Positions 25,434 through 33,429 of a stretch of DNA of 64,000 nucleotides are shown here, piece by piece (within the stretch, counting starts at the first letter, position 1; each line of letters begins with the position of its first letter). Under the pieces are notes generated by a model. The model saw only the letters and a list, made by a program, of their open reading frames with translations. It was not told the origin of the DNA and made no database searches. Origin of the DNA: Halomonas sp. UBA3074. Lineage in GTDB: Bacteria > Pseudomonadota > Gammaproteobacteria > Pseudomonadales > Halomonadaceae. The stretch spans positions 62,001 to 126,000 of the forward strand of contig NZ_DFBS01000032.1 of NCBI RefSeq assembly GCF_002366715.1. The letters are read 5' to 3'. The translations under genes and the position numbers were made by a program.

Positions 25434-26717
25434 ATGAACCAAGATGATACGTCTCACCAAGAAGCTTCTCAGCAAGCGAGTGAGCCACTGGCGCAAACGG
25501 CCAGCTCGCTGCCGGCCACCAGCGGGCCGTTAAAAACCTTCACGATTGGCGAAACCCGCTACACGCTGCTGGGAACGGCCCACGTGTCGGCGGAAAGCGC
25601 CGACGATGTGCGGGCGCTCTTGGCAAGTGACGCCTTTGATGCGGTCGCCATCGAGCTTTGTGATGCCCGCCACCACAGCATGTCGAACCCCGACGCCATG
25701 GGCGAGCAGGACCTGTTTCAAGTATTCAGAGAAGGCAAGGCAGGCATGGTCGCGGCGAGCCTGGCGCTCGGCGCTTTTCAACAGCGTATTGCCGATCAAT
25801 CCGGCATTCAGCCAGGGGCTGAAATGCGCGCCGCTGTTGAAGAAGCCGGTCGTCTCAAGCTACCACTGCTGCTGGTTGACCGGGATGTAGGCGTGACGCT
25901 GAAGCGCATCTATCGCAACGTACCGTGGTGGCAGCGCTTTTCGCTCTTTTCTGGGCTTATCGGCAGCGTGCTTTCTCGCCAGGATGTCTCTAAAGAGGAT
26001 ATCGAAAAGCTCAAAGAGGGCGATATGCTGGAAGCGACTTTCAGCGAATTTGCCGCGGAGTCCGAAGCGTTGTATTCACCGCTGATTCGTGAGCGCGACC
26101 GCTACATGGCGCTACGTTTAGCCGAAGAGGCGCCACCAGGGCGCTACCAGCATGTGCTGGTGGTGATCGGCGCGGGCCACCTAAAAGGCACCGGCGAACA
26201 CTTGGAAGCCCCACTGCCCGCCGACCCTAAAGTAGAGCGCGAATCACTGGAAGCCACGCCGCCGCCGTCCAAACTGTGGAAAGCGTTGCCTTGGCTGATT
26301 ACCGCGTTGGTACTCACCGGCTTCGCGATTGGTTTTTCGCGTAATACCGACCTTGGCTGGCAGCTGGTACTTGAGTGGTTCTTGATTAACGGCATTCTCT
26401 CTGGCGGGGCGACCATCATTGCCCTGGCACACCCGGTGACCGTGATTGCGACTTTCTTTGCCGCACCGCTCACCTCGCTGAACCCCACTATCGGTGCGGG
26501 CTTTGTGGCCGCCGGGGTTGAGCTCTATATGCGCAAACCCAAAGTGCGCGATTTTTCATCGCTACGCCACGATGTCACCCAGTTGAAAGGCTGGTGGCAA
26601 AACCGCGTATCACGCACCCTGCTGGTCTTCATTCTGGCCACTTTGGGGTCTGCGATTGGTACTTGGGTAGCGGGGTTCAGAATCGCCGGCGCGCTATTTG
26701 GCAGTGGCAGCGCGTAA
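25434..26717 (+). CDS. TraB/PrgY-family membrane protein
   Basis: The 427-residue protein has an N-terminal TraB domain (about residues 35-260) with TLLGTAHVS, ELCDARH and VIGAGHLKG, which hold the conserved His and acidic residues of the family. The C-terminal half has about four membrane segments (LITALVLTGFAIGF, FLINGILSGGATIIALA, FFAAPLTSLNPTIGAGFVAA, TLLVFILATLGSAIG). Homologues occur in archaea and many bacteria; the family name comes from Enterococcus pheromone shutdown. A peptidase-like role has been suggested, but the substrate is unknown. It follows trkH by 44 bases and could be cotranscribed. Confidence 0.85.
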   Translation: MNQDDTSHQEASQQASEPLAQTASSLPATSGPLKTFTIGETRYTLLGTAHVSAESADDVRALLASDAFDAVAIELCDARHHSMSNPDAMGEQDLFQVFREGKAGMVAASLALGAFQQRIADQSGIQPGAEMRAAVEEAGRLKLPLLLVDRDVGVTLKRIYRNVPWWQRFSLFSGLIGSVLSRQDVSKEDIEKLKEGDMLEATFSEFAAESEALYSPLIRERDRYMALRLAEEAPPGRYQHVLVVIGAGHLKGTGEHLEAPLPADPKVERESLEATPPPSKLWKALPWLITALVLTGFAIGFSRNTDLGWQLVLEWFLINGILSGGATIIALAHPVTVIATFFAAPLTSLNPTIGAGFVAAGVELYMRKPKVRDFSSLRHDVTQLKGWWQNRVSRTLLVFILATLGSAIGTWVAGFRIAGALFGSGSA

Positions 26718-26727
26718 ATCGACTATC

Positions 26728-26755
26728 GCAGCGCTTATTCCTCCCTGAGCGCTGC
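26728..26755. terminator. Hairpin at the convergent ends of traB-like and DTW genes
   Basis: GCAGCGCT and AGCGCTGC form an 8-bp stem with a 12-base loop, followed on the plus strand by TTCTT. It overlaps the last codons of the DTW gene. A weak terminator for the plus-strand transcript is possible. Confidence 0.4.
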
Positions 26756-27538
26756 TTCTTGCTTGGCTAATAGGCGCCGCATCGCCGCGGTCGGCGAGTC
26801 GATTCTGTGATGCAGTCGGCTTGCCGCATAGCTATCGTTAAACACTTCAAAATAGTCATCCAGTACATCTGCCGCGCTGCTATCGCCGCCCTGGCGCAAT
26901 AACTCGATCGCTACTTCCGCCGTGCACAAATGCGCTTTTGACGCCGGTTTGCGCAGCCGATAGCGCGTCTCTCGTTCAGTACTCAACGGCAGTACGGGAA
27001 GCGGGTCAAGGTAAGCGCTCTTGCGAAACATCCGCCGTGCCTGACGCCAGGTGCCATCCAGAATGATAAATACCGGAATACGCGCCTGCGCTTTCGCCGC
27101 ATGCACCGCTTCGATACTCACGACCCGATCCGCATAGTCGGGCTGGTCATCGGGGAAAATCACAAAGGGGGCATAGCGAGGGTCTTTCAACAGTGCTGCC
27201 AGCTGTGCATCCGGCGCGGTACGGTACCAAGTAAAGGTTCGCGTCTCACTAAGCACATCGCCAATCAAGCGACCGGTATTCGTCGGCTTGTAGTGCTCGA
27301 TCGGATGCGTTAACAGCCATACCTGAGCAACGCTTTCCGCCTTCACTTGATAGGGGCACAAACAGTTTAGCGCCGGTAAATTGCAACCCTCACAGCGCGT
27401 GACAAAACTGCCGCGGGCTTTGAATTCACGCCTGGGCGGACGCGGATGCTCCGCGGAAGACTCATGAGTGACGGTATCATGATCAAAAGAGCGATCGTTC
27501 AAAGCACTCTCATCAACAGAGCTTTCAAAAGCAGACAT
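26735..27538 (-). CDS. DTW-domain protein, probable tRNA-uridine aminocarboxypropyltransferase
   Basis: DTW-domain proteins such as E. coli TapT transfer the aminocarboxypropyl group of SAM to uridine 47 of tRNA (acp3U). The family signature is ILDGTWRQARRM. A Cys-rich zinc-type element RCEGCNLPALNCLC lies near residue 48. The ATG at 27538 follows GGAG with a 5-base gap; an in-frame TTG nine codons earlier lacks a ribosome binding site. The N-terminal 40 residues are acidic and probably disordered. The C-terminal ASRLHHRI element is also family-typical. Identity with TapT rather than the paralogous TSR3-like proteins is inferred. Confidence 0.85.
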   Translation of the reverse strand: MSAFESSVDESALNDRSFDHDTVTHESSAEHPRPPRREFKARGSFVTRCEGCNLPALNCLCPYQVKAESVAQVWLLTHPIEHYKPTNTGRLIGDVLSETRTFTWYRTAPDAQLAALLKDPRYAPFVIFPDDQPDYADRVVSIEAVHAAKAQARIPVFIILDGTWRQARRMFRKSAYLDPLPVLPLSTERETRYRLRKPASKAHLCTAEVAIELLRQGGDSSAADVLDDYFEVFNDSYAASRLHHRIDSPTAAMRRLLAKQEAALREE

Positions 27539-27628
27539 CCGCGCTCCATAGGGTTGAACAACCAAGGGGAAAAGGGCGCAGAGTATAAAGCAGGATATCG
27601 CTGGTCAGCTAGGTGCTTAACCATAAGG

Positions 27629-28114
27629 TCAAGACGATGAGAGGGAAGATAGCGAAAGCTTTTGGTCAATGCGTTCCAAGATGTTTTTCAAACTCAGCAC
27701 TGACTCAATGGCAAGCATTAAAATAGCCGCATTTTTGTCGGGATCATCCGGGTATTCATGGGCGAAACGATTTCGCAGCATTCTAAGCGCTTGCCACTGC
27801 TCGCTATCTTCGATGTAGCCCAATTTTTCCAGCCGGTGAAGCTTGTCGAGCATGGGGCGGTCCTCATAGGGCTCCTGTAAATACAGCAGCACTGAAGGGA
27901 GGAGCCGCGTGCCAATAGCATCCTGTAATTTACCAAACCGAAGCACGAATTGATCCAGACTTTGAATCTCCGCATCACTTAGTAACCCAAGTCGTTCACC
28001 GGTGAGTGGCAGCGATCTTTCCAAAGACGACAATGCATAGTCAATGAAACGACGATGGCGCTGACACTCCCGCCACGCATCCAGTAATCGATGCTGAGGA
28101 ACATCTTGATTCAT
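27629..28114 (-). CDS. hepT: HEPN-domain protein HepT-like (toxin of a HEPN/MNT module)
   Basis: HepT proteins are HEPN RNases that inhibit growth unless modified by the partner nucleotidyltransferase. The 161-residue protein is all-helical in appearance. It has the catalytic pattern R-x4-H-x-Y as RNRFAHEY (Arg114, His119, Tyr121); in the Shewanella HepT/MntA system the tyrosine of this motif is the residue AMPylated by MntA. The ATG at 28114 overlaps the stop of the upstream nucleotidyltransferase gene by four bases. At 161 residues it is somewhat longer than many HepT proteins, with a 40-residue N-terminal part. The toxin role is inferred from motif and partner. Confidence 0.85.
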   Translation of the reverse strand: MNQDVPQHRLLDAWRECQRHRRFIDYALSSLERSLPLTGERLGLLSDAEIQSLDQFVLRFGKLQDAIGTRLLPSVLLYLQEPYEDRPMLDKLHRLEKLGYIEDSEQWQALRMLRNRFAHEYPDDPDKNAAILMLAIESVLSLKNILERIDQKLSLSSLSSS

Positions 28115-28416
28115 AGCGGTATACCCGACTGCTCGGCGATACTGAATATAGGGGGAAAATGACCCCGGCCTGGATAGTCGATCAGCATATCGATTTTTTG
28201 CTCGCCCAACGCTTGCTGAAGTTGCACCTGACACCGCATTTCGGCCCGGACGATATCATTAACATCCTTCATGTCCGTGGTGATCAGTAGATCGATATCT
28301 CCGCCACGGCGACTGTCATCCGTTCGAGAACCAAAAAGTTTGACTCGCGCCTGAGCACCAAAGCAGTTTTTTACTGACTGAACGATCATTTGGTGCTGAT
28401 AGTCGCTCAAACGCAT
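28111..28416 (-). CDS. mntA: Minimal nucleotidyltransferase MntA-like (antitoxin)
   Basis: MNT-domain proteins of this type transfer AMP from ATP to the partner HEPN toxin. The 101-residue protein has the signature G-S-x9-D-x-D as GSRTDDSRRGGDID (Gly29, Ser30, Asp40, Asp42), with further acidic residues in KIDMLID (Asp76, Asp80). The start at 28416 follows AAGGAG with a 7-base spacer; a further in-frame ATG ten codons upstream is not needed. Gene order is antitoxin first, toxin second. The pair is divergent from bioB, 155 bases away. Confidence 0.88.
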   Translation of the reverse strand: MRLSDYQHQMIVQSVKNCFGAQARVKLFGSRTDDSRRGGDIDLLITTDMKDVNDIVRAEMRCQVQLQQALGEQKIDMLIDYPGRGHFPPIFSIAEQSGIPL

Positions 28417-28508
28417 AGCCGTTCTCCTTGCCTTCTTTTTCAACACACTAACTTATAAAGGCTAGCATATTTCCTCACCACCACCGTAAACCTAAAAAAA
28501 CTCTAACG

Positions 28509-28538
28509 TTGACACCCAAAGCGCAACGTCGCTAAAGT
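28509..28538 (+). promoter_or_regulatory. Promoter of bioB
   Basis: A consensus TTGACA (28509-28514) and TAAAGT (28533-28538) with an 18-base spacer lie about 35 bases before the bioB start. The sequence GGTTTACA occurs right before the ATG (28563-28570) and GTAAACC at 28486-28492. These are the half-site words of BirA operators, but they are 70 bases apart instead of the usual compact palindrome. Confidence 0.6.
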
Positions 28539-28571
28539 CTCGTCAACTAATATAGATAAAAAGGTTTACAG

Positions 28572-29651
28572 ATGACCGTGCAACACGAACAGTTCCCACA
28601 CGAACAACGCCACGATTGGTCGCTAGATGAGATCAACGCGCTGTTCGCCCTGCCGTTCAATGACCTGCTGTTTCAAGCCCAACAGGTTCACCGTGCCCAC
28701 TTCGATGCTAACGCGGTGCAGGTCTCTACCCTGCTATCGATCAAAACCGGCGCCTGCCCAGAGGACTGCAAATACTGCCCACAATCCGGTCACTACAATA
28801 CCCAGCTGGAAAAAGAGAAGCTGCTGGAAATCGAAAAGGTCGTCGAACAAGCCAAAGCAGCGAAAGAGGCAGGCGCCAGCCGGTTTTGCATGGGCGCGGC
28901 GTGGCGAAGCCCGCGGGATAAGGATCTACTGCTGGTCGAAGAGATGGTTCGTCAGGTGAAAGCCGTGGGCCTGGAGACCTGCATGACCCTGGGAATGGTC
29001 GATGGTGAACAGGCCAGCCGATTGGCCACGGCGGGGCTCGATTACTACAACCACAACCTGGATACCTCGCCGGAGTTCTATGGCGAAATCATCACCACCC
29101 GCACCTACAGCGACCGGCTGGAAACGCTCTCCAACGTACGCGATGCGGGCATGAAGGTCTGCTCCGGCGGTATTCTCGGGATGGGTGAAGATGCCAAAGA
29201 TCGTAGCGCCCTGCTGCAGCAGTTGGCCAAGCTCTCGCCGCACCCGGAATCCGTGCCGATCAATATGCTGGTCAAAGTGCCCGGCACACCGCTGGAAAAC
29301 GTTGAAGATTTAGATCCCATCGAGTTTATCCGCGCCATTGCGGTCGCCCGGATCATGATGCCGCAAAGCCATGTGCGGCTTTCCGCTGGTCGCGAGCAGA
29401 TGAACGAATCAACTCAGGCGCTGGCGTTTTTGGCAGGCGCCAACTCGATCTTCTACGGCGACAAACTGTTGACCACCGGCAACCCTCAAGTGGATCGCGA
29501 CCGTGCGCTGTTTGCCAAGCTGGGCCTGCACCCTGAGAAGCGTGAGACCTGCGAAAGCGAAGATACCCAAGCAGCACGCCTTGCCCAACAGGCACAGCAG
29601 CAAATGCACGCCGAACGCGTTGCCGAGCTGGCGGTAGATGCCAGTGTCTGA
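28572..29651 (+). CDS. bioB: Biotin synthase
   Basis: BioB is a radical-SAM enzyme that inserts sulfur into dethiobiotin. The [4Fe-4S] ligands are Cys62, Cys66 and Cys69 in ACPEDCKYCPQS. The ligands of the second cluster lie in FCMGAAW, the cysteine of LETCMTLG and KVCSGG, and the arginine in HVRLSAGRE. Length 359 is normal, with a polar tail rich in Gln and Ala. The gene stands alone here; bioF, bioH, bioC and bioD are not in the window. Confidence 0.97.
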   Translation: MTVQHEQFPHEQRHDWSLDEINALFALPFNDLLFQAQQVHRAHFDANAVQVSTLLSIKTGACPEDCKYCPQSGHYNTQLEKEKLLEIEKVVEQAKAAKEAGASRFCMGAAWRSPRDKDLLLVEEMVRQVKAVGLETCMTLGMVDGEQASRLATAGLDYYNHNLDTSPEFYGEIITTRTYSDRLETLSNVRDAGMKVCSGGILGMGEDAKDRSALLQQLAKLSPHPESVPINMLVKVPGTPLENVEDLDPIEFIRAIAVARIMMPQSHVRLSAGREQMNESTQALAFLAGANSIFYGDKLLTTGNPQVDRDRALFAKLGLHPEKRETCESEDTQAARLAQQAQQQMHAERVAELAVDASV

Positions 29652-29710
29652 AGCGTGGCGAGAGCGCCTGGCCGATGACCGCGCTCAGCGAGACTCGTTC
29701 GCGGCGCGTG

Positions 29711-30217
29711 TCACTGCAAGCCGTCCAGGCCGTCGATCAGCACCAGTGTCTGTTCTGCCGTGACCCGCATCAGACATTGCGCGGTGGCAGGACTACCGCC
29801 GGTGCCGCCACCCCATTTCGCTCGCTCGAAATCGCAGCGAGCATCGCGGTAGCCGATCCAGGCACGTTGCATTGCCTTCAACGCCGGCACCTGTGCGGGT
29901 GCGTTCCAGCTCTGTGCCTCTGCCTCAGCGTCAGCTGAGGTGTACATCGCCATCAGGTCGCTGTAAGCAGTGTTCAACCGGTCGTCCCAAAACTGCCGCT
30001 CCCGATCTAGACAACCGCCCATCGCGATCGTCGTGGAACCGCCCTCTGTGTCGGCCATGCAGGCATTCGCGGATTCACCGACGCAGGCAAGCCGCGCGTC
30101 ATCCGATGCGTCAGCAAGGCAGGACTGCGTGGCCTCATCCGAATAAGTCAAACCCTGCGCGGCAACACCGCCCGCCCATCCCATCACGAAAACAATGCTA
30201 AAGATTGTGTTCTTCAC
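29711..30217 (-). CDS. Secreted LprI-like (DUF1311) protein, possible lysozyme inhibitor
   Basis: The 168-residue protein has a signal peptide ending at about residue 20 (GGVAA-QG) and six cysteines in the mature part (Cys33, 45, 53, 69 and two towards the end), likely paired in the periplasm. The C-terminal half has the LprI/DUF1311 pattern: CLDRERQFWDDRLNTAYSDLM, then LKAMQRAWIGYRDARCDFE and AQCLMRVTAEQTLVL. Some LprI-type proteins inhibit lysozyme; most are uncharacterised. It lies between convergent bioB and the minus-strand cobB and aceK. Confidence 0.8.
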   Translation of the reverse strand: MKNTIFSIVFVMGWAGGVAAQGLTYSDEATQSCLADASDDARLACVGESANACMADTEGGSTTIAMGGCLDRERQFWDDRLNTAYSDLMAMYTSADAEAEAQSWNAPAQVPALKAMQRAWIGYRDARCDFERAKWGGGTGGSPATAQCLMRVTAEQTLVLIDGLDGLQ

Positions 30218-30253
30218 GTGCTTTTTTCCTTGTGCCGACCGGGTCTCGAATTT

Positions 30254-30967
30254 TTAAGACAACAGCAAATTACCCTGCTGCTTCCAGCGATTGACCAGCG
30301 CCGGAACGCCTTCTCCGGCAGTGGTATTGATTGCCAGGACACCCGGCGGGCTGAGGTTATCCGCTTCCGGATCGACCAGTGCGCAGGGGGTATCGTAGTC
30401 GATGTAGGATAACAGCGATGCGGCGGGCATGACGGCCAGCGACGTGCCGACGACCAGCAGAAAATCCGCCTGACTCACCAGTTCGCAGGCTTCCGCAAAT
30501 AGCGGCACCGCCTCTCCAAACCAAACCACGTCGGGGCGTAGCTGACTGCCTTTATCGCACACATTGCCCAGCTCGATACCGCCTTTGGGGAGCGGGTAGC
30601 GCATGCGTTCATCGACCGATGAGCGCGCTTTTAAAATTTCGCCGTGCAAGTGCAGCACATGGCGTGAGCCTGCCCGCTCGTGCAAGTCGTCAATATTTTG
30701 GGTAATGATACTGACACCGAAGCCACTTTGCTCGAGAGCAGCCAACGCCTTGTGCGCGGCATTGGGCTTGGCACGCCGTATCTGTTCACGGCGCTGGTTG
30801 TAAAAATCCAGCACTTGCTGGGGGTTTCGTTTCCACCCCTGGGGCGTGGCCACCTCTTCGACCGGGTGGTTCTCCCACAAGCCATCGCTGGCACGAAAAG
30901 TTTTAATACCACTTTCGGCACTCATCCCGGAACCGGTAAACACCACCAAATGGGGGCTTGCTGCCAT
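30254..30967 (-). CDS. cobB: NAD-dependent protein deacylase (sirtuin, CobB-like), no zinc tetracysteine
   Basis: Sirtuins remove acyl groups from lysine using NAD. The 237-residue protein has GSGMSAESGIKTFR (NAD site), TQNIDDLHERAG, the catalytic His108 in HLHGE, and VVWFGEAVP. Tyr56 and Arg59 (FYNQRR) match the pair that gives class III sirtuins preference for succinyl- or malonyl-lysine. The zinc module normally between HGE and VVWFGE holds four cysteines; here only Cys137 is present. A zinc-free subgroup is therefore likely. aceK lies just upstream on the same strand. Confidence 0.9.
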   Translation of the reverse strand: MAASPHLVVFTGSGMSAESGIKTFRASDGLWENHPVEEVATPQGWKRNPQQVLDFYNQRREQIRRAKPNAAHKALAALEQSGFGVSIITQNIDDLHERAGSRHVLHLHGEILKARSSVDERMRYPLPKGGIELGNVCDKGSQLRPDVVWFGEAVPLFAEACELVSQADFLLVVGTSLAVMPAASLLSYIDYDTPCALVDPEADNLSPPGVLAINTTAGEGVPALVNRWKQQGNLLLS

Positions 30968-31007
30968 GGTTACCTCATCGTCACTGGTTGGCGACCTAAA
31001 TAAAAAT

Positions 31008-32768
31008 CTAATAGACCAGCTGTCCTATCTTACCGACGAAACGCTGCTTATTGCGGTAAGGGTAAACATCAATGACGCGGCCATCCACTATCGCCTGCTG
31101 CAGCGCTAACCAGTAATCGGGGTCAAATAGTTCTGGGTGCTGCTCTATAAACAGGCGGCGCAGCGCTGGGTTAGCGAACATAAAGGGGCCGAACTCCTCA
31201 GGAAAAATATCGTTTTGGCCAATCGATAGCGTATCGCCCCCCTGATAATCGTTGCCGACGGTTTTGGGTATGTGCCGAAAACGGCATTCGGTGAGGTAGC
31301 AGACCTCATCGTAGTCGTAGAAGATTACACGGCCATGGCGGGTAACACCGAAATTCTTTAACAGCATGTCGCCAGGAAAGATATTTGCCGCGGCCATCTG
31401 CTTAATGGCGTTGCCGTAATCTTTGAGCACCATGAGCGTCTCTTCGTCGCTGCACTGCTCCAGGTAGATATTCAGCGGCGTCATCATCCGCTCGGTATAG
31501 CAGTGTTTGATGATGACCTTGTCGTCTTTCAACACAACGGTTGAGGGAGCTACTTCAAGCAAGTGCGCTAGGCACTCCGGGGCAAAATGATCCTGGCGAA
31601 CAATGAAATTAGAGAACTCCTGAGTATCGGCCATGCGCCCTACTCGGTCATGGCGTTTTACTAGCCGATACTTTTCGCGTACCACGGCGTGGGTCACGTC
31701 TTTGGCCGGGTCGAATTTATCTTTGATGATTTTAAACACGGTGCGAAAGCTGGGTAACACGAACACCGCCATTACCATGCCGCGCACACCTGGGGCGATA
31801 ACAAATTGATCTTCGCGCTTGGCGACCTGACGATTCAGGGCTCGGAAAAACTCGGTTTTGCCATGTTTGAAGAAGCCGATGGCAGCGTAAAGCTCGCCTT
31901 CCGGTTTGTGCGGCATCAGTTGCTGCAGGTAATCGACAAACTCCCTGGGTACCGCGACCTCCACCTGAAAATAAGCGCGGGTAAAGGAGAAAATAATCGA
32001 CACTTCATCGGTTTCGATCAGCACCGTATCCAGGTGTAGGCAGGGGTCGCCCCCCTGCTGCTCGCCAAATCCCTCGCCGTGGAGCACCGGCAGCACCAGC
32101 GGTACTTGCTCGCCACCGCCACGAATACGCCCGACCAGATAAGCTCCTTTATTGCGGTAGAAAACGCTATTCAGCAATTCGATTTCTGCATCGCCTGTGT
32201 TCAAAATCGCCGGGGGTAAGTGCTGCTGTAAGAAAGTGGCGCCGAGATGGGTATCCTGGTCTATATCCGCAAAACGGTTTTCGAAGGGCGCATCGATAAG
32301 CGCCCATTTGAGGGCAGCCTGCCAGTCGCCATTCACCTGTTTGCGACGGCAGAGATCAATTCCCGAGCGGTGGGCAGCATCCTCCCGGGAGCTATACACG
32401 AACATCCAGTCGTTGCGGATATGGCGATGATGGAAAATTGCGCAGAACAGCGAGTTAAAAAAAGTCTCGGCCAGCTCGTAATCCAGCCGGTGGCTAATCA
32501 GCTCGGCATAGTGGTGACGCGCTTCGCGCCAACTTTCGCAGTGAGAGACGACGTCGGGGTCGAAGGTACGCTTTAAGCGCCCAAGCGTAACGTCGATTTT
32601 CTCCTTGTAGAGATTGATTCGCTCCGCTGAGGCTTGCTGCGCATCGCGCCACGCGGCATCACGGAAGCGGCGACTGGCATCCGCGGTGATCGCTTTGAAG
32701 CGCGCCCGGTACTCATCGAATCCATGCAAAATAGTGGTGGCTAAACGGTACGCAGGTGCGTGTTTCAA
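31008..32768 (-). CDS. aceK: Isocitrate dehydrogenase kinase/phosphatase AceK
   Basis: AceK phosphorylates and dephosphorylates isocitrate dehydrogenase to divert carbon to the glyoxylate shunt. The 586-residue protein is close to the E. coli length of 578. It contains the family's ATP-binding region VLPSFRTVFKIIKDKFDP and the FPGDMLLKNFGVTRHGRVIFYDYDE region (core NFGVTRHGRVIFYDYDE) with catalytic aspartates. The usual partners aceA and aceB are not in the window, so the gene is detached from the glyoxylate genes here. Confidence 0.96.
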   Translation of the reverse strand: MKHAPAYRLATTILHGFDEYRARFKAITADASRRFRDAAWRDAQQASAERINLYKEKIDVTLGRLKRTFDPDVVSHCESWREARHHYAELISHRLDYELAETFFNSLFCAIFHHRHIRNDWMFVYSSREDAAHRSGIDLCRRKQVNGDWQAALKWALIDAPFENRFADIDQDTHLGATFLQQHLPPAILNTGDAEIELLNSVFYRNKGAYLVGRIRGGGEQVPLVLPVLHGEGFGEQQGGDPCLHLDTVLIETDEVSIIFSFTRAYFQVEVAVPREFVDYLQQLMPHKPEGELYAAIGFFKHGKTEFFRALNRQVAKREDQFVIAPGVRGMVMAVFVLPSFRTVFKIIKDKFDPAKDVTHAVVREKYRLVKRHDRVGRMADTQEFSNFIVRQDHFAPECLAHLLEVAPSTVVLKDDKVIIKHCYTERMMTPLNIYLEQCSDEETLMVLKDYGNAIKQMAAANIFPGDMLLKNFGVTRHGRVIFYDYDEVCYLTECRFRHIPKTVGNDYQGGDTLSIGQNDIFPEEFGPFMFANPALRRLFIEQHPELFDPDYWLALQQAIVDGRVIDVYPYRNKQRFVGKIGQLVY

Positions 32769-32851
32769 GGGCCGTGCTCCTGATCATTTTGGCCAGCTTC
32801 GCGTAACGGGTCACGACTTGCGAGACGACCTTGGTGGATACCCGTGCGCCG

Positions 32852-33346
32852 TTAGCGAATGGATTCAATGCGACGGACCTGCAAACAGAAAGGCCCGGCC
32901 GTTCGATCCGCAATCAAAAAGCCGAGCTGATGAATCTCGCTTGGCGTGACGGCTGGGGCATCACTCAATACCGTTCCCCGCCGCACTGCTTCAAAAGCAT
33001 CCCATGAAAAGTGCAGTGTCTCCCAGGCATCTTGAGAAGGGGTAAACTTCACCCGGTACGCTGACGCATTGCCCAGGGAGGTGCTTTTAAGACGCAGTTG
33101 ATAGGTACGTCCATCCCCCCGCACCGTCAACGCGATGCCATGGGCATCCGCGAGCGTAGGCTCGAATCCGTTGGGCTCGCGGCGAACGGAGGCAAAACCA
33201 CCGCCATTTTCCAGCGACACCTCGCCATGAAAGTGGCTTTCGTTGTTAGTAACACTAAACGTGCTCTGTGAAAAACCGCCCATCACGCCATCATCCACCG
33301 CGTACCAGCGCGGCTGCTCGTTGGGGCTATCAAATGTCAACGCCAT
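32852..33346 (-). CDS. CIA30 (NDUFAF1-like) domain protein
   Basis: CIA30-domain proteins were named from a mitochondrial complex I assembly factor; bacterial members are uncharacterised and have a galactose-binding-like fold. The 164-residue protein starts MALTFDS and contains WYAVDDGVMGGFSQSTF, the strongest family element, then HFHGEVSLENGGGFASVR and YRVKFTPSQDAWETLHFSWDAF (given in part). It has no signal peptide and is probably cytoplasmic. It lies between aceK and the terminator of the ethanolamine operon, on the same strand as both. Confidence 0.82.
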   Translation of the reverse strand: MALTFDSPNEQPRWYAVDDGVMGGFSQSTFSVTNNESHFHGEVSLENGGGFASVRREPNGFEPTLADAHGIALTVRGDGRTYQLRLKSTSLGNASAYRVKFTPSQDAWETLHFSWDAFEAVRRGTVLSDAPAVTPSEIHQLGFLIADRTAGPFCLQVRRIESIR

Positions 33347-33367
33347 GCTTACTCCTTGTCATCAGCC

Positions 33368-33401
33368 AAAAAAGCCTCTTTGCCGCAGGGCAAAGAGGCT
33401 T
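33368..33401 (-). terminator. Rho-independent terminator after the ethanolamine operon
   Basis: A perfect 13-bp stem AAGCCTCTTTGCC / GGCAAAGAGGCTT with a 4-base loop lies 28 bases after the permease stop. Reading the minus strand, the stem is followed by a run of T's (the A run at 33368-33373). It closes eutB-eutC-eat. Confidence 0.9.
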
Positions 33402-33429
33402 GGTCAGCCTAGGTGATTACGCTTGCAAA

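Noticed and set aside
28486..28570. Classical BirA operator
   Set aside because: The half-sites are 70 bases apart instead of about 15, so I kept it only as a low-interest observation.
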